The notes: generated by a model not told the origin, from the letters alone. 64,000 nucleotides of DNA from UBA3210 sp963610315 (GCA_963610315.1 CAVDMV010000002.1:49434-113433); one strand, 5' to 3'. Counted from the first letter of the stretch, positions 7,860 through 16,548 are shown. Numbers and translations are program-made.

Positions 7860-9971
7860 ATGGCACGTGATGTAAGTATTAATATGACACGTAATATCGG
7901 TATCATGGCTCACATTGATGCTGGTAAGACAACTACTTCAGAAAGAATCTTATTCTACACTGGTAAAATTTATAAAATCGGCGAAGTTCATGATGGCGGC
8001 GCTACTATGGACTGGATGAAACAAGAACAAGATAGAGGTATTACAATTACTTCTGCTGCTACAACTTGCTATTGGGAAAAGAACCAATGGAAAGATAATG
8101 GTAAAGGCGGTACAGGTGAAAAATACCGTATTAACTTAATCGACACTCCTGGTCACGTTGACTTCACTGCTGAAGTTGAACGTTCACTTCGTGTTCTCGA
8201 TGGTGCTGTTACTGTTCTTGATGGTAAAAACGGTGTTGAACCACAAACTGAAACAGTTTGGAGACAAGGTACAAAATACCACGTTCCAAGAATTGTTTTC
8301 GTTAATAAATTAGACGCAATCGGTGCTGACTTCGAAATGTCAGTCCGTTCAATTGGTGAAAAATTAGGTGCTAATGCTGCTCCTATTGCTTACCCAATTG
8401 GTCTTGAATCTCAATTAAAAGGTGTTATCGATATTATCGAAATGAAGGCTTACTTCTATTCAGATACTAAAGGTGAACACCCAACTGAAGGTGAAATTCC
8501 TGAAGAATATTTAGCTCGTTGTAAAGAATTAAGAGCTGAATTAATTGAAAAACTTGCTAACTTTGATGACGAATTCATGATGAAGGTCTTAGAAGGTGAA
8601 GAACCAACTATCCCAGAAATCAAAGCTACAATCAGAAAAGCTGTTTTAACTGCAGAATTCTTCCCAGTTTTAGCAGGTTCTGCTTACAAGAATAAAGGTA
8701 TCCAACAAGTACTTGATGCTGTTGTTGAATACTTACCATCTCCTGTTGATATTGCTCATACAACTGGTACAAATGATTTAGGTGAAACAGTTGAATGTGA
8801 ACCAACTGATGATGCTCCTTTAGCAGCATTAGCATTCAAGATTATGACTGACCCATTCATTGGTAAATTAGCTTTCTTCAGAGTTTACTCTGGTGTCGCT
8901 AAAGCTGGTTCCTATGTTTATAACTCAACAAAAGGTGTTAAAGAAAGATTCTCTCGTTTAGTTATCATGAACTCAAATAAGAGAGAAGAAGTTGATGAAG
9001 TTTGGGCAGGTGATATCGGTGCTGCAGTTGGTCTAAAATCAACTACAACAGGTGATACATTATGTGATGAAGATCATCCAGTCGTTCTTGAATCAATTAA
9101 ATTCTCAGATCCAGTTATCTCTGAAGCAATTGAACCAAAATCAAAAGCTGACCAAGATAAGATGACTCAAGGTTTAATTAAATTATCAGAAGAAGACCCA
9201 ACATTCAGATTCTTCACAGATAAAGAAACAGGCCAAAACATCATCGCTGGTGTTGGTGAATTACACCTCGATGTTATGGTTACTAGATTAAAAGATGAAT
9301 TCAAAGTCGATGTTAACGTCGGTGCTCCACAAGTTGCTTATAGAGAAACAATTCGTAAAGAAGCAGATTGTGAAGGTAAATACATTAAACAATCTGGTGG
9401 TCATGGTCAATATGGTCACGTTTGGATTAAATTCGAACCAAACCCAGGCAAAGGCTTCGAATTCGTCGATGCAGTTGTCGGTGGTGTCGTTCCTAGAGAA
9501 TTCATTAAACCTACATGTGATGGTTTAAAAGAATCATTAGATAGAGGTTTAGTTGCAGGATTCCCAATCATTGATATTAAAGCTACATTACATGATGGTT
9601 CTTACCATGATGTTGACTCTTCTGAAGCTGCTTATAAAGTCGCTGCTTCATTAGCGTTAAAAGAAGCTGCAAGAAAGTGTGATCCAGTTATCCTTGAACC
9701 TATCGTAAAAGTTGAAGTTACAACTCCATCTGAATACTTAGGTGATGTCATGGGTGATATCTCTTCAAGAAGAGGTGAAATCCAAGGACAAACAGAAAGA
9801 GGAAACGCTCAAATTCTTGATGCAATGGTTCCACTTGCAAATATGTTCGGTTACGTTACTGATTTAAGATCTATGACAAAAGGTAGAGCTAACTACACAA
9901 TGGAAATGGATCACTATGCAGAATGTCCAAAATATATCCAAGAAGAAATTATTAAAAAATCACAAAAGTAA
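7860..9971 (+). CDS. fusA: Elongation factor G
   Basis: GTPase that drives ribosomal translocation and, with RRF, ribosome recycling. Visible in order are the P-loop AHIDAGKTTTSERIL, the switch region DRGITITSAATTCYW, the DTPGHVDFTAEVERSLR G3 motif, and NKLDAIGADF for guanine recognition. Domain IV includes GHGQYGHVWI. At 703 residues it is slightly longer than the common 690-695. Part of the excess is an insertion rich in Gly, Lys and Asn between CYW and the G3 motif (about residues 62-76). The AGGGGAACTAAGAT site overlaps the gap after rpsG. Confidence 0.98.
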   Translation: MARDVSINMTRNIGIMAHIDAGKTTTSERILFYTGKIYKIGEVHDGGATMDWMKQEQDRGITITSAATTCYWEKNQWKDNGKGGTGEKYRINLIDTPGHVDFTAEVERSLRVLDGAVTVLDGKNGVEPQTETVWRQGTKYHVPRIVFVNKLDAIGADFEMSVRSIGEKLGANAAPIAYPIGLESQLKGVIDIIEMKAYFYSDTKGEHPTEGEIPEEYLARCKELRAELIEKLANFDDEFMMKVLEGEEPTIPEIKATIRKAVLTAEFFPVLAGSAYKNKGIQQVLDAVVEYLPSPVDIAHTTGTNDLGETVECEPTDDAPLAALAFKIMTDPFIGKLAFFRVYSGVAKAGSYVYNSTKGVKERFSRLVIMNSNKREEVDEVWAGDIGAAVGLKSTTTGDTLCDEDHPVVLESIKFSDPVISEAIEPKSKADQDKMTQGLIKLSEEDPTFRFFTDKETGQNIIAGVGELHLDVMVTRLKDEFKVDVNVGAPQVAYRETIRKEADCEGKYIKQSGGHGQYGHVWIKFEPNPGKGFEFVDAVVGGVVPREFIKPTCDGLKESLDRGLVAGFPIIDIKATLHDGSYHDVDSSEAAYKVAASLALKEAARKCDPVILEPIVKVEVTTPSEYLGDVMGDISSRRGEIQGQTERGNAQILDAMVPLANMFGYVTDLRSMTKGRANYTMEMDHYAECPKYIQEEIIKKSQK

Positions 9972-9995
9972 TAATCAAATTCTAATTTAATAGTA

Positions 9996-10024
9996 TTGAT
10001 TTTACAAAAAAAATGCTATATTAT
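9996..10024 (+). promoter_or_regulatory. Promoter in front of tuf
   Basis: TTGATT and TATTAT with a 17-base spacer lie in the fusA-tuf gap, so tuf can be transcribed on its own as well as by read-through from the str promoter. The -10 is 44 bases before the start codon. Confidence 0.75.
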
Positions 10025-10067
10025 GAATACGTTGAAATTCAAAATATTTTAGGGAGGAATTTTCACA

Positions 10068-11252
10068 ATGGCAAAAGAAAAATTTGACAGAAGTAAAACC
10101 CACGTTAACATTGGTACAATTGGCCACGTTGACCACGGTAAAACTACTTTAACAGCTGCTATTACTGCAGTATTAGCAAAAAAGGGCTTATCTGAAAAGA
10201 AAGCATACGATCAAATCGATGCTGCACCAGAAGAAAAAGCTCGTGGTATTACAATTAACACAGCTCACATTGAATACCAAACAGCAACAAGACACTATGC
10301 TCACGTTGACTGCCCAGGCCACGCTGACTATGTTAAAAACATGATTACAGGTGCTGCTCAAATGGACGGCGCAATCTTAGTTGTTGCAGCTACAGATGGT
10401 GTTATGCCACAAACAAAAGAACATATCTTACTTGCTAGACAAGTTGGTGTTCCTTATATCGTAGTATTCTTAAACAAAACAGACTTAGTTGATGATCCAG
10501 AATTAATCGACTTAGTTGAAATGGATGTTAGAGAAATCTTATCTTCATATGGTTTCCCAGGAGACGAAACTCCAATCATCAGAGGTTCAGCAAGAAAAGC
10601 TCTTGATGGTGATCCAGTAGAAGAACAACACATTATGGATTTAATGGATGCATGTGATTCTTATATCCCAGCTCCAACAAGAGATACAGATAAACCATTC
10701 TTACTCGCTATCGAAGACGTTTTAACAATTACAGGTCGTGGAACTGTTGTAACTGGTAGAGTTGAACGTGGTTCAGTCAAGATGGGTGACGAAGTTGAAA
10801 TCGTTGGTATCAAAGATACATTAAAATCAGTCGTTACAGGTATCGAAATGTTCAGAAAAACATTAGACTATGCTGAAGCAGGCGATAACGCTGGTATCTT
10901 ATTAAGAGGTGTCAACCGTGACCAAGTAGTCCGTGGACAAGTCTTAGCAAAACCTGGAACAGTTACTCCACATACAAAATTCACAGCTTCTGTTTACGTA
11001 TTAACAAAAGAAGAAGGTGGACGTCATACTGCATTCTTAACAAACTACAGACCACAATTCTATTTCCGTACAACTGATATTACAGGTGTCATTACTCTTC
11101 CAGAAGGAACAGAAATGGTTATGCCAGGTGATAACGTTAACTTAACAGTTGAATTAATTCACCCAGTTGCTATTGAAAAAGGTACAAAGTTCTCAATCCG
11201 TGAAGGTGGTAGAACAGTTGGTGCTGGTACAGTTTCAGAAATTATTAAATAG
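10068..11252 (+). CDS. tuf: Elongation factor Tu
   Basis: GTPase that delivers aminoacyl-tRNA to the ribosome. The 394 residues match bacterial EF-Tu. Conserved elements are GHVDHGKTTLTAAI (P-loop), EEKARGITINTAHIEY (switch I), DCPGHADYVKNM (G3), NKTD (G4) and the domain II segment GRGTVVTGRVERG. The C-terminal RPQFYFRTTDITG region is also complete. A strong GGGAGGAA site precedes the ATG, and codon use matches the other highly expressed genes here. It has its own promoter and is followed by a hairpin terminator. Confidence 0.99.
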   Translation: MAKEKFDRSKTHVNIGTIGHVDHGKTTLTAAITAVLAKKGLSEKKAYDQIDAAPEEKARGITINTAHIEYQTATRHYAHVDCPGHADYVKNMITGAAQMDGAILVVAATDGVMPQTKEHILLARQVGVPYIVVFLNKTDLVDDPELIDLVEMDVREILSSYGFPGDETPIIRGSARKALDGDPVEEQHIMDLMDACDSYIPAPTRDTDKPFLLAIEDVLTITGRGTVVTGRVERGSVKMGDEVEIVGIKDTLKSVVTGIEMFRKTLDYAEAGDNAGILLRGVNRDQVVRGQVLAKPGTVTPHTKFTASVYVLTKEEGGRHTAFLTNYRPQFYFRTTDITGVITLPEGTEMVMPGDNVNLTVELIHPVAIEKGTKFSIREGGRTVGAGTVSEIIK

Positions 11253-11271
11253 TTTTATAAATTGTATTTTA

Positions 11272-11303
11272 AAGGCTATCGAGAAATCGGTAGTCTTTTT
11301 GTC
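11272..11303 (+). terminator. Intrinsic terminator after tuf
   Basis: GGCTATCGA and TCGGTAGTC form a stem around a short AGAAA-type loop and are followed by TTTTTGTCTT. It ends the str-tuf transcription unit. Confidence 0.8.
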
Positions 11304-11316
11304 TTATTTACGTAAT

Positions 11317-11344
11317 TTGACAATATTTTTTAATTTGTTATACT
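11317..11344 (+). promoter_or_regulatory. Promoter of the TGA-interrupted exported protein gene
   Basis: TTGACA and TATACT are separated by 16 bases, immediately after the tuf terminator. The -10 is 23 bases before the ATG at 11368, giving a very short leader. Confidence 0.8.
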
Positions 11345-11367
11345 TAAGTAAAGGCAGGGTTATTTTA

Positions 11368-12429
11368 ATGGGGTTATTTTTATTAGCTTTAGTAACAATT
11401 TCTTCTCTTGGTTCATCTTTGAATATGAAATTGATGGATAATTCTTCATTCTATAAATTAGAAAGAAATTCGGTCGCGAGTTACTATGATTCTACTACAT
11501 GGACTAATGATAATGGCTATATTCAAATAGGACATGTTGAAAATAAATTATCTACTTCGTTTATTGAACAAAGACATTATAAATCATATTTAAAAATTGA
11601 TTTCCTTAAGTTAAATAATATTAATAAATTAACTTTGAAATTAACAAAATATAAAGGAAGTTGTGAATTCACTAATGTTAATTATTATTTATATGATGTT
11701 AATTTTTCTTCACATAATAATTTAGCTTCAGGAAGCGTTGGTATTTATCATAATGCGAATGTTTATACTATTGATTTAACTGAAGCTGCACTTATGGCTT
11801 TAAAGAGAAATAATCATTATTTTTATATTAGTTTAGAAAGACTATATCAAGATTGATACATGGAATTTTATTATAAGAGTGATGATGAAACATTAAATCC
11901 TAGTATTCATATAGAAACTAGTGATATTCCTACATGTGATACATATGGCAGTGCTTCAGAATTTATTAGGTATTACCCTAGCTCAGATTATCGTTTTATA
12001 AGAAATTGCTATGCACATGCGTTTAATTTTGATGAAGAAGATAATGTTGGTGAATATATTCCTGAGGGATACCTAGATGAAATACGTACTCAAACTTATT
12101 CTAGAGATTTACTTAATAAAATGGCTAATATTGTAATAAATGATGCATTTAAAAACCATAATAGATCTGCAAGATTAATTGATGATTATAATTCACCTAT
12201 TTATGAATTTGAATATAGAGTTGCGATGAGATTACTTTATATTGAAAATACAATGAATGTCGATGGATTTCACTTTTTAAAGCAAACTAATACTGGTTCT
12301 TGGGATGAAAAATATACAACAAGTATCAATAACGAACATAAAAATTTTAATCCGACTTTAGATTCTTGGTCAGGTATGGATTCAAAAGATTATAATAGTA
12401 AAACTATCTATTTTGCTGTAAGTAAATAA
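11368..12429 (+). CDS. Exported putative cysteine peptidase-like protein interrupted by one in-frame TGA
   Basis: Starting at the ATG at 11368 the frame runs for 162 codons to a TGA at 11854-11856. It then continues in the same frame, without any other break, to TAA at 12429. Read through, it is a 353-residue protein with an N-terminal hydrophobic export signal. A beta-rich part follows, ending EFYYKSDDETLNPSIHIE and resembling carbohydrate-binding DNRLRE-type domains. The C-terminal part has RNCYAHAFN and GFHFLKQTNTGSW. The TGA falls inside the beta domain, so termination there would cut a fold in half. Trp is written TGG elsewhere in this gene. Either TGA is translated, or this is a fresh nonsense pseudogene. 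The C-terminal motifs NCY.(H/Y)A and FH(F/W).. recur in the protein at 35554. The gene continues without a terminator into the lipoprotein gene at 12448. Earlier in-frame starts lie inside tuf and are unlikely. Confidence 0.65.
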
Positions 12430-12447
12430 TATAGGAAAGGCATAATT

Positions 12448-13203
12448 ATGAAAAAAGTTAATTGTTTTTTATTAAGTTTAATAAGTTTACTAGGCAGTTA
12501 TTCACTTACTTCCTGTAGTAAATTAACATATGAAGAATGCAAAACCAAATTAAAATCTAATTTTAAAGTCGAAGATTACAAATATCTTAAATCTTTTGAT
12601 AATAGTAATGTATTTGAAAAATTTGAACTTGTATATGATAAATCTAATTTATATGATCCAATTAATACTTATACTAAGGTTACAACTGTTCCTGAATTAG
12701 TGGATTATTATGGTTCGGAAGAAGTTACTTTAACTACTGATTTTATGAACCATTTTGGCTCTACTGGGGATGAGAAAGATTATTTTAGAAAGAATAATTA
12801 TTCTTACTATAATTTTTGGTCATTTGATAAAAAAAGAATATTAATTTACCCTGATAAAAAAGAAAATGGGCAATATAGTTTTTCTTTTACTGACTCTATG
12901 CTCACTGACTATGGACAATCAATTGGAAATTGGGCTGCACTTATTGAATCTAATGGAATTTTTGGATTTGTAATTACTTTTGATAAACAAGAATTTTTAG
13001 ATTATAGTTTATCTATGATATATAATACTGATAACTTTGAATATGATATTTATTTTAATAAACACGATGCGAAAGATGTGAATATATTTTTTGACATGTA
13101 TCTTATTCCTAAGGATGAAAAATTTTCAAAAGACATTGTTAATAAGTTTGTTGAACTAGGAGATTATGCTTATTTTGATGTAGAAACTTTAAAAAATTAC
13201 TAA
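12448..13203 (+). CDS. Lipoprotein of unknown function
   Basis: I do not recognise the 251-residue product. The N-terminus is a lipoprotein signal peptide: basic MKK, a hydrophobic stretch, and the lipobox LTSC near residues 20-23. Mature-protein attachment would be at that Cys, placing it on the outer face of the membrane. The remainder is rich in Tyr, Asp, Lys and Phe with no membrane segment and no motif I can name. AGGAAAGG precedes the ATG, and the gene lies 18 bases behind the TGA-interrupted gene, so the two probably share the promoter at 11317. Confidence 0.7.
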   Translation: MKKVNCFLLSLISLLGSYSLTSCSKLTYEECKTKLKSNFKVEDYKYLKSFDNSNVFEKFELVYDKSNLYDPINTYTKVTTVPELVDYYGSEEVTLTTDFMNHFGSTGDEKDYFRKNNYSYYNFWSFDKKRILIYPDKKENGQYSFSFTDSMLTDYGQSIGNWAALIESNGIFGFVITFDKQEFLDYSLSMIYNTDNFEYDIYFNKHDAKDVNIFFDMYLIPKDEKFSKDIVNKFVELGDYAYFDVETLKNY

Positions 13204-13241
13204 TATTTTTACTAAAAAATTAAAAAACTTATAAAAAAATA

Positions 13242-13270
13242 TTGAAATAATATTTACTTATATTTATTAT
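13242..13270 (+). promoter_or_regulatory. Promoter of the lysine riboswitch operon
   Basis: TTGAAA and TATTAT with a 17-base spacer place transcription start near 13277, directly before the aptamer. The nearby TTGACA at 13272 is too close to the aptamer to be the working -35. Confidence 0.75.
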
Positions 13271-13282
13271 ATTGACAATAAA

Positions 13283-13465
13283 AAAGATAGAGGTAGCGAT
13301 GCAAAAGAGTACTTTACCGAGGAGGCATCCATTGAAGTAAAGGAAAGGTAACCATCGCCGAACGGTGTATTAGGCATAATACATGCGTGGGATTATAGGA
13401 AATACCTATAATACTCCTACATTTTTATGTAGAGGCGCTAAATACATTGAACTAATATGTATATA
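13283..13465 (+). ncRNA. Lysine riboswitch (L-box) aptamer
   Basis: The segment begins AAAGATAGAGGTAGCG and continues with AAGAGTA, as in known lysine aptamers. The diagnostic core ATCGCCGAA follows at about 13351. Helices that can be drawn include TAGCG (13294) with CGCTA (13436), CTTTAC with GTAAAG, TGTATTA with TAATACA, and TTATAGG with CCTATAA. The following hairpin and T-run supply the expression platform. Family: L-box RNA, which shuts off lysine uptake or synthesis genes when lysine is bound. The downstream amino-acid ABC importer fits. Assigned by eye; a covariance-model search would settle it. Confidence 0.85.
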
Positions 13466-13488
13466 GGCGTCCTAAGGACGCTTTTTTA
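13466..13488 (+). terminator. Riboswitch-controlled terminator
   Basis: GGCGTCC TAA GGACGC is followed by TTTTTT, 35 bases ahead of the transporter genes. Position and strength fit the OFF-state terminator of a transcriptional lysine switch. The preceding ATACAT/ATGTAT pair may be part of the alternative fold. The gene-free stretch 13204-13522 therefore holds promoter, aptamer, terminator and ribosome binding site. Confidence 0.85.
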
Positions 13489-13522
13489 TTACCCATCTTA
13501 AAAATAAATAGGAGGTAATTAT

Positions 13523-14392
13523 ATGAATAGAAATTTATTTTTAAAGTCATTCCTTGCTGCAGCAAGTATGTTTTCATTAGGAAGTTGTTCTTCCTCATCA
13601 TCAAAGTTAAAGATTATTCATTTTGATCAAACTATCTTAGGTGAATCTGCCAAAGATTTAGGTGTTTCTATCGGTGTTAAGAAAGGTAATACTACCTTAT
13701 TAACTGAAGTAAATACTGCTTTAGCTTCTTTATCACAAGATACAAGAAACCAATTAATGACAGAAGCAACTTATAGATCTAATGGTGATTATTCTACTTC
13801 AACATTAAAATATACTGTTCCAACTAATGGAACTAAGAATATTAGAATTGGTCTAGAATGTGATTATGCACCATTTAACTGGACAGATGTTTCCGATAAC
13901 GATTATAACTATCCAATTAAAGGTACTAATCAATATGCAGATGGATATGATATCCAAGTTGCAAGTTATTTAGCTTCTACTTTAGGCTATAACCTTGAAG
14001 TTATTAAATTAGATTGGGAAGCTTTAATTCCTGCATTACAATCAGATACAATCGATTTAGTTATCGCAGGTATGACTGATACAGAAGAAAGAAGACAATC
14101 AATCGACTTTACTAATGAATATTATAGAAGTGAATTAGTTTTAGTTGTTAGAGAAGATTCTAAGTACGCTTCAGCTACTTCATTAAATGATTTTAATGGG
14201 GCAAAGATTGTTTCACAAGTTTCTACAGTTACAGATGATGTCATTGATACTTGGAAAGATACATTTGGAGTAAGCCATTTATCTCCACTCGATACATTCG
14301 CTACATGTGCTCTTGCAGTTCAAAATAAAACAGCTGATGCGATGACTGCTGAATTACCAGTTGCAACATCAATTGTAAACGGAAGTAACTAA
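13523..14392 (+). CDS. Lysine ABC transporter substrate-binding lipoprotein, apparently circularly permuted
   Basis: Extracellular receptor for the importer encoded by the next two genes. Residues 1-23 are a lipoprotein signal with lipobox LGSC. The normal start of a family-3 amino-acid-binding protein, RIGLECDYAPFNW, only appears near residue 112. It is followed in order by GYDIQVASYLAS, LIPALQSDTIDLVIAGMT, RRQSIDFTNEYY, LVLVVR and AVQNKTADAMTAELPVAT. The protein then stops, although a canonical family member would continue for about 60-70 residues. That missing C-terminal piece is instead found directly after the lipobox: KIIHFDQ..., VSIGVKKGNTTLLTEVN, LSQDTRNQLMTEA. The order of segments is therefore rotated. 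The gene has AGGAGGT in front, is intact, and is under the lysine riboswitch, so a working protein is likely. Ligand lysine is inferred from the riboswitch. Confidence 0.85.
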   Translation: MNRNLFLKSFLAAASMFSLGSCSSSSSKLKIIHFDQTILGESAKDLGVSIGVKKGNTTLLTEVNTALASLSQDTRNQLMTEATYRSNGDYSTSTLKYTVPTNGTKNIRIGLECDYAPFNWTDVSDNDYNYPIKGTNQYADGYDIQVASYLASTLGYNLEVIKLDWEALIPALQSDTIDLVIAGMTDTEERRQSIDFTNEYYRSELVLVVREDSKYASATSLNDFNGAKIVSQVSTVTDDVIDTWKDTFGVSHLSPLDTFATCALAVQNKTADAMTAELPVATSIVNGSN

Positions 14393-14394
14393 TA

Positions 14395-15174
14395 ATGAGC
14401 TCTTGGGATAAAATTGTTTCCTTATTATCTAATTACTGGCGTACATTCTTAGAAGGAATTTGTTCAACACTAATTCTTGCCATAGTCGGTACTGTAGTTG
14501 GTATGATTATTGGTATATTTGTTGCCTTACTTAGAAATATGGAATTGAAAGAAACTGATTCTAAAATTATTAAAGTATTAAAATCCGTTGGTAAAGTTCT
14601 ATCTACCATTTATGTTAATGTCTTTAGAGGTACTCCAATGATGGTTCAAGCAATGATTTTCTTCTTTGGAGGATCTGCTTTAGGCATTAACTGGACTGAT
14701 TTAGGTAATGTATGGATTTTTAATGGCTATTTCTTATGTGGTATTATCGTTATTGTTATTAACACTGGTGCATATATGTCAGAAATTGTTCGTTCAGGCC
14801 TTAACGGGGTTGATAAAGGACAAGAAGAAGCAGCAAGAAGCTTAGGTATGAGTTATTTTAAAACAATGGTATTTGTTATTATGCCTCAAGCTTTAAGAAA
14901 TGCTTTACCTACTATTTTAAATGAATATATTGTTAACGTAAAAGACTCTAGTGTCTTAAATGTTATTGGTTTAACTGAACTTTATGCTTCAGTTAGTATT
15001 GCGACTAATAGAAACTACTTCAAAGTTGAAGGTTATATTATTATCGCGGTTATCTACTTAATTTTAACATTAATCGCTACATTCATTGTTCGTTTAATTA
15101 ACGCAAAACTAGATGGAAAGAAAGTTAGTTTAAATCCATTTAAAAAAGAAAGACCTATTGTGGAGGTAAATTAA
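14395..15174 (+). CDS. Lysine ABC transporter permease
   Basis: Membrane subunit of 259 residues in the HisM/GlnP family with several hydrophobic segments. The cytoplasmic EAA loop EEAARSLGMSYFKTMVFVIM contacts the ATPase. FRGTPMMVQAMIFFF earlier in the chain is typical of polar amino-acid permeases. It starts two bases after the binding-protein stop and ends one base before the ATPase start. In some Firmicutes the binding protein and permease are fused; here they are separate. With a single permease gene, the pore is probably a homodimer. Confidence 0.92.
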   Translation: MSSWDKIVSLLSNYWRTFLEGICSTLILAIVGTVVGMIIGIFVALLRNMELKETDSKIIKVLKSVGKVLSTIYVNVFRGTPMMVQAMIFFFGGSALGINWTDLGNVWIFNGYFLCGIIVIVINTGAYMSEIVRSGLNGVDKGQEEAARSLGMSYFKTMVFVIMPQALRNALPTILNEYIVNVKDSSVLNVIGLTELYASVSIATNRNYFKVEGYIIIAVIYLILTLIATFIVRLINAKLDGKKVSLNPFKKERPIVEVN

Positions 15175-15175
15175 T

Positions 15176-15913
15176 ATGGGTGTTATTGATATATGTAATT
15201 TACAAAAACAATTTGGTTCTTTAGAAGTATTAAAAGGAATTGATCTATCGATTGAAAAAGGTGAAATTGTCTGTATTATTGGTAGTTCAGGAAGTGGTAA
15301 ATCTACCTTACTAAGATGCTTAAATTTACTTGAAGTACCTACTTCAGGAGATATCTATTTTGAAGGAGAAAAGATTAACGGAAATAAAAACGTCAACATC
15401 AATAAAGTAAGAGAAAAGATGTCGATGGTTTTCCAACAATTTAATTTATTTAATAATTACAGCGTGTTAGATAATTGTATTCTCGCTCAAACAAAGGTTC
15501 TTCATCGTAGTAAAGAAGAAGCGAAAGAAATTGCTTTAAAAAATCTCGAAAGAGTAGGAATGCTCGATAGAGCGTCTTATCGCGTCAATCAAATTTCTGG
15601 TGGCCAAAAACAACGTGTTGCAATCGCACGTAGTTTATGTATGAATCCTGATGTCATTCTTTTTGATGAACCTACTTCTGCGTTAGATCCTGAAATGGTT
15701 GGAGAAGTATTAGACGTTATTAAATCTCTTGCTAAAGAAAATATTACAATGGTTATTGTTACTCATGAAATGGCTTTTGCAAAAGAAATTGCGACTAAAG
15801 TTGTATTTATGGACAAAGGTGTTATTGAAGAAATGGGAACTTCAGATGAAGTATTTAATAACCCTAAGAGTGAAAGAACTAAAGAATTCTTAAAACGTTT
15901 TTTAAATAATTAG
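15176..15913 (+). CDS. Lysine ABC transporter ATP-binding protein
   Basis: Cytoplasmic ATPase of 245 residues, GlnQ/HisP type. Walker A is GSSGSGKSTLLRCLN, the Q-loop is VFQQFNLFNN, the signature is ISGGQKQRVAIARSL, Walker B is VILFDEPTSALDPEMV, and the switch His is in VTHEM. These are all complete. It is the last gene of the riboswitch-controlled operon and is followed by a terminator. GTGGAGGTAAATTAAT gives the ribosome binding site inside the permease end. Confidence 0.95.
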   Translation: MGVIDICNLQKQFGSLEVLKGIDLSIEKGEIVCIIGSSGSGKSTLLRCLNLLEVPTSGDIYFEGEKINGNKNVNINKVREKMSMVFQQFNLFNNYSVLDNCILAQTKVLHRSKEEAKEIALKNLERVGMLDRASYRVNQISGGQKQRVAIARSLCMNPDVILFDEPTSALDPEMVGEVLDVIKSLAKENITMVIVTHEMAFAKEIATKVVFMDKGVIEEMGTSDEVFNNPKSERTKEFLKRFLNN

Positions 15914-15915
15914 TT

Positions 15916-15938
15916 AAGAGGCTTGGGCCTCTTTTTTA
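15916..15938 (+). terminator. Intrinsic terminator of the lysine transporter operon
   Basis: AGAGGC TTGG GCCTCT followed by TTTTT. It closes the operon right after the ATPase stop codon. Confidence 0.85.
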
Positions 15939-16032
15939 GTTATATGTATAATAATAAAAACTAATGATTTGAACAAATTTAAATACAGAATAATGAAATT
16001 TATTCATTTTTCTTTATAGAATTTTTAATAAG

Positions 16033-16061
16033 TTGAAAACTAATACTTATTTTATTATATT
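16033..16061 (+). promoter_or_regulatory. Promoter for the lipoprotein and deformylase-like genes
   Basis: TTGAAA and TATATT with a 17-base spacer, 38 bases ahead of the ATG at 16100. Nothing else is evident in the gap after the transporter terminator. Confidence 0.7.
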
Positions 16062-16099
16062 TTAATTATGAAGTTATTTTGAAGAAAGAGAGAATAAAC

Positions 16100-16546
16100 A
16101 TGTTAAAAAAATTAATTCTTATTATTACGTTGATTGTAACTACTATTCCTTTATATTCATGTGGAGAAGATACTAGAGATTGGCCTCGTATCAGTCTACC
16201 TTTTGAAAGAGAAAATATTTATAAAGTACAAGTTCTTCATGAGAAAAATAATGTTGAAGAGGTATTTGATACTACGAAAAGAGAGGATCTTGATGAATTA
16301 TATGAAGTTGGTTTTGTTTATAAAGAGAAAACAGAAAGCAAAAATAATCTTGAAAAATATTATATTAAACTTGAGTTTACTTATTATTTAAAAGATTATA
16401 GTATTGATCAATATAAATCAACTTTTTATAATAAAGGAATTACAAATGGATATGTTAGTTTTAATGATGAAGAAATTCATTTTGATCAAGAAGATATTGA
16501 ATCTTTTTATATTTATTGGATAAAAGATTTGGGAGAAAATAAATAA
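16100..16546 (+). CDS. Small lipoprotein of unknown function
   Basis: A 148-residue product starting at the ATG at 16100, which follows a GAAAGAGAG ribosome site. An upstream in-frame TTG at 16079 is a weaker choice. The N-terminus MLKKLILIITLIVTTIPLYS followed by Cys is a standard lipoprotein signal with lipobox LYSC. The mature part is acidic, rich in Glu, Lys and Tyr, with no membrane segment. I recognise no family. The deformylase-like gene begins two bases after its stop. Confidence 0.65.
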   Translation: MLKKLILIITLIVTTIPLYSCGEDTRDWPRISLPFERENIYKVQVLHEKNNVEEVFDTTKREDLDELYEVGFVYKEKTESKNNLEKYYIKLEFTYYLKDYSIDQYKSTFYNKGITNGYVSFNDEEIHFDQEDIESFYIYWIKDLGENK

Positions 16547-16548
16547 TT

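Noticed and set aside
8632..8835. Open frames on the - strand inside fusA, rplB, rpsH and others
   Set aside because: They lie inside well-conserved genes on the + strand, lack ribosome sites and have no protein-like character.
11167..11367. Longer start for the TGA-interrupted protein inside tuf
   Set aside because: It overlaps tuf and its terminator in another frame; the ATG at 11368 has a promoter and signal peptide right behind it.
13272..13277. TTGACA as the -35 of the lysine operon
   Set aside because: It abuts the riboswitch aptamer; TTGAAA/TATTAT at 13242-13270 fits better with the aptamer 5' end.
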